A program made the translations under genes and the position numbers. Below the pieces are notes generated by a model. The model was not told the origin of the DNA. It saw nothing but the letters and a program-made list of their open reading frames with translations, and did no database searches. Positions 32,615-33,799 of a stretch of DNA of 33,799 nucleotides are shown in pieces (within the stretch, counting starts at the first letter, position 1; each line of letters starts with the position of its first letter). The stretch comes from Enterococcus sp. Its GTDB lineage: Bacteria; Bacillota; Bacilli; Lactobacillales; Enterococcaceae. Location of the stretch: NCBI RefSeq assembly GCF_022711995.1, contig NZ_JALAHI010000003.1:1-33799 (forward strand), given 5' to 3'.

Positions 32615-33693
32615 AGCGCCACCTCCTCTTTTTGATTGATGCCTAATCCGGCGGCTCCATTCAGTTGAATCACCGGCGTTTTTTCTGTGCCAACAACCCC
32701 TTCGTAAGCAAGGTCAGCTAAATCAAATGTCGCATCAAGGTCAGCGAAACGAACATTTTTTTGTGCAGCAACAAAGTGAGCTGCCGCTGCGATACTAATA
32801 TTGGTTTCTCCTGCCATACACCCTACCATACAAGGGATATTCGCAGCTTCGCAAATACTATTGATCTGTAACGCTGGATAGATGCCGCCGCATTTCATCA
32901 ATTTGATATTGACAGCATCTACTGCATCTTTTTTGATCAATGATAACGCATCTTGAGGAACAAACGCCGCTTCATCTGCCATGATCTGCTGAGTGACCTG
33001 GGTTCTGACAAAGGCCAATCCATCAACGTCACTGGCAGGTGTGGGCTGCTCAAAAAAAGCGATATCATATTTTTGCAACTGTTCAATCATCTTAACTGCT
33101 TGCTTCGCCCGCCAGCCTTGATTGGCATCGATTCTCAGCTCGATTGTCGGACCAACAGCTGCCCGAATTTGTTTCACTCGTTCAATATCGTCCTTCTCAT
33201 CCAATCCAACTTTGATTTTCAGTGCGGTAAACCCTTGTTCCACATATAATTGGGCGTTCTCTGCCATCACTTCCGGGGTATCGATGGAAATCGTCATATC
33301 CGTCTCTACTTGGTTATCCTGACCACCTAACAGCTGATACAAAGGCAATCCGGTACTTTTTCCCAATAGATCATAGCAAGCCATATCGAGAGCTGCTTTG
33401 GCAGAGCCCTTGCCTTTCATAGACTGGTTCATGATGCTATGGATCCGGCTTAATTGCCGGGGATCTTCTCCTGTTAAGGCATCAGCCAATAACTTCAGGG
33501 CAGCTTCACAGCCTTCAAGCGTCTCTCCTGTTACTAAAGGTTCTGGTGTTGCCTCACCGATTCCAACGTCTCCGGTATCAGTAATCACTTTAATGGTCAA
33601 ATTGCTGACCTCCGTAATCACCCCTAATGCAATTTTAAATGGCTTACGCAACAGTATTTTATTTGCAGCAACCTCAACTCGTTCAATTTTCAT
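32611..33693 (-). CDS. L-Ala-D/L-Glu-type dipeptide epimerase (enolase superfamily)
   Basis: 360-aa enolase-superfamily enzyme of the muconate lactonizing group. Catalytic K-x-K (159-161), metal ligands Asp189, Glu215 and Asp240, second-face Lys264 (NIKLMKCGG), and a D-x-D (318-320, ADLDAT) that in known Ala-Glu epimerases holds the dipeptide ammonium. It likely converts L-Ala-D-Glu from murein to L-Ala-L-Glu for normal peptidases. The ATG at 33693 has GAGGGG 9 nt upstream; the ATG at 33699 is only 3 nt from it. First gene of the operon. Confidence 0.85.
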   Translation of the reverse strand: MKIERVEVAANKILLRKPFKIALGVITEVSNLTIKVITDTGDVGIGEATPEPLVTGETLEGCEAALKLLADALTGEDPRQLSRIHSIMNQSMKGKGSAKAALDMACYDLLGKSTGLPLYQLLGGQDNQVETDMTISIDTPEVMAENAQLYVEQGFTALKIKVGLDEKDDIERVKQIRAAVGPTIELRIDANQGWRAKQAVKMIEQLQKYDIAFFEQPTPASDVDGLAFVRTQVTQQIMADEAAFVPQDALSLIKKDAVDAVNIKLMKCGGIYPALQINSICEAANIPCMVGCMAGETNISIAAAAHFVAAQKNVRFADLDATFDLADLAYEGVVGTEKTPVIQLNGAAGLGINQKEEVAL

Positions 33694-33720
33694 CTTCATT
33701 CCCCCCTCTAATTAAAAATG

Positions 33721-33749
33721 ACTATATCACTCCAATTTTTCCTTTTCAA
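33721..33749 (-). promoter_or_regulatory. Promoter of the epimerase operon
   Basis: On the minus strand: TTGAAA (33744-33749), 17-nt spacer, TATAGT (33721-33726), giving a short leader of about 20 nt before the ATG at 33693. Confidence 0.75.
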
Positions 33750-33751
33750 CT

Positions 33752-33775
33752 ACTTTTCTGAATTTTCTGAATTTT
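33752..33775. promoter_or_regulatory. Two overlapping CodY-like boxes upstream of the epimerase promoter
   Basis: ACTTTTCTGAATTTT (33752-33766, 3 mismatches) and AATTTTCTGAATTTT (33761-33775, 2 mismatches) match AATTTTCWGAAAATT and overlap by exactly 6 nt, the arrangement reported for strong CodY sites. They abut the -35 at 33744-33749. CodY control fits a peptide-scavenging operon. Confidence 0.5.
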
Positions 33776-33799
33776 ATTTTTATACAGATTATGCAGAAC

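Overview
The window looks like chromosome of a low-GC Gram-positive coccus of the Enterococcus type. The reasons are family-level: an agmatine deiminase cluster with a membrane-bound LuxR-type activator, an EfrAB-like heterodimeric ABC exporter, a CstR/CoA-disulfide reductase/rhodanese operon, an Mga-type regulator, a LysM protein with an Apf-like C-terminus, strong AAGGAGG ribosome sites, and candidate CodY, CcpA and PurR sites. I cannot name the species. There are no rRNA or tRNA genes, no transposase, no phage genes and no CRISPR array.

Layout. 0.4-5.3 kb: an Mga-family regulator and a DUF697 membrane protein (both -), then a two-gene ABC-2 exporter (+). 5.4-10.3 kb, all -: a PgaC-like glycosyltransferase with a small PgaD-like partner, a VOC protein, an alkyltransferase-like protein whose active-site Cys is Ala, a secreted L,D-transpeptidase and a YitT-family membrane protein. 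10.7-14.4 kb: a divergent YrdC/Sua5-domain protein (+), then a persulfide-response module, with cstR (-) divergent from rhodanese, CoA-disulfide reductase-rhodanese fusion and rhodanese (+). 14.5-20.0 kb: efrB-efrA (-) divergent from a TetR regulator (+), then a MmcQ/YjbR protein and a LysM/Apf-like secreted protein (both -). 20.4-23.1 kb: guanine deaminase and a xanthine/uracil-type permease (-). 23.4-29.3 kb: the agmatine deiminase cluster (aguB, aguD, aguA, aguC on -; aguR on +). 29.5-33.7 kb: an operon (-) of an L-Ala-D/L-Glu-type dipeptide epimerase, a cytoplasmic transglutaminase-like protein and an OppA-type lipoprotein.

How the genes work together. The agu cluster imports agmatine in exchange for putrescine and makes ATP from carbamoyl phosphate. 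The guanine deaminase/permease pair salvages purines and has two candidate PurBoxes upstream. The CstR module senses and clears low-molecular-weight persulfides. The epimerase/transglutaminase/OppA operon reads as murein-peptide scavenging, with overlapping CodY-like boxes just upstream of a good promoter.

Most notable points. (1) Two 155-nt direct repeats, about 92% identical without gaps, bracket the agu cluster exactly. Each lies at the 3' end of a minus-strand gene, and most of their stem differences stay paired as G-U only on the minus-strand RNA, so they look like structured 3'-end/terminator elements. (2) The epimerase-transglutaminase-OppA operon may be an uncharacterised peptide-scavenging route. 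(3) The aguB/aguR intergenic region has an inverted repeat placed where a class II activator would bind and a perfect cre over the inferred aguB start site. (4) An orphan plus-strand promoter/terminator pair between the first two genes could encode a small RNA.
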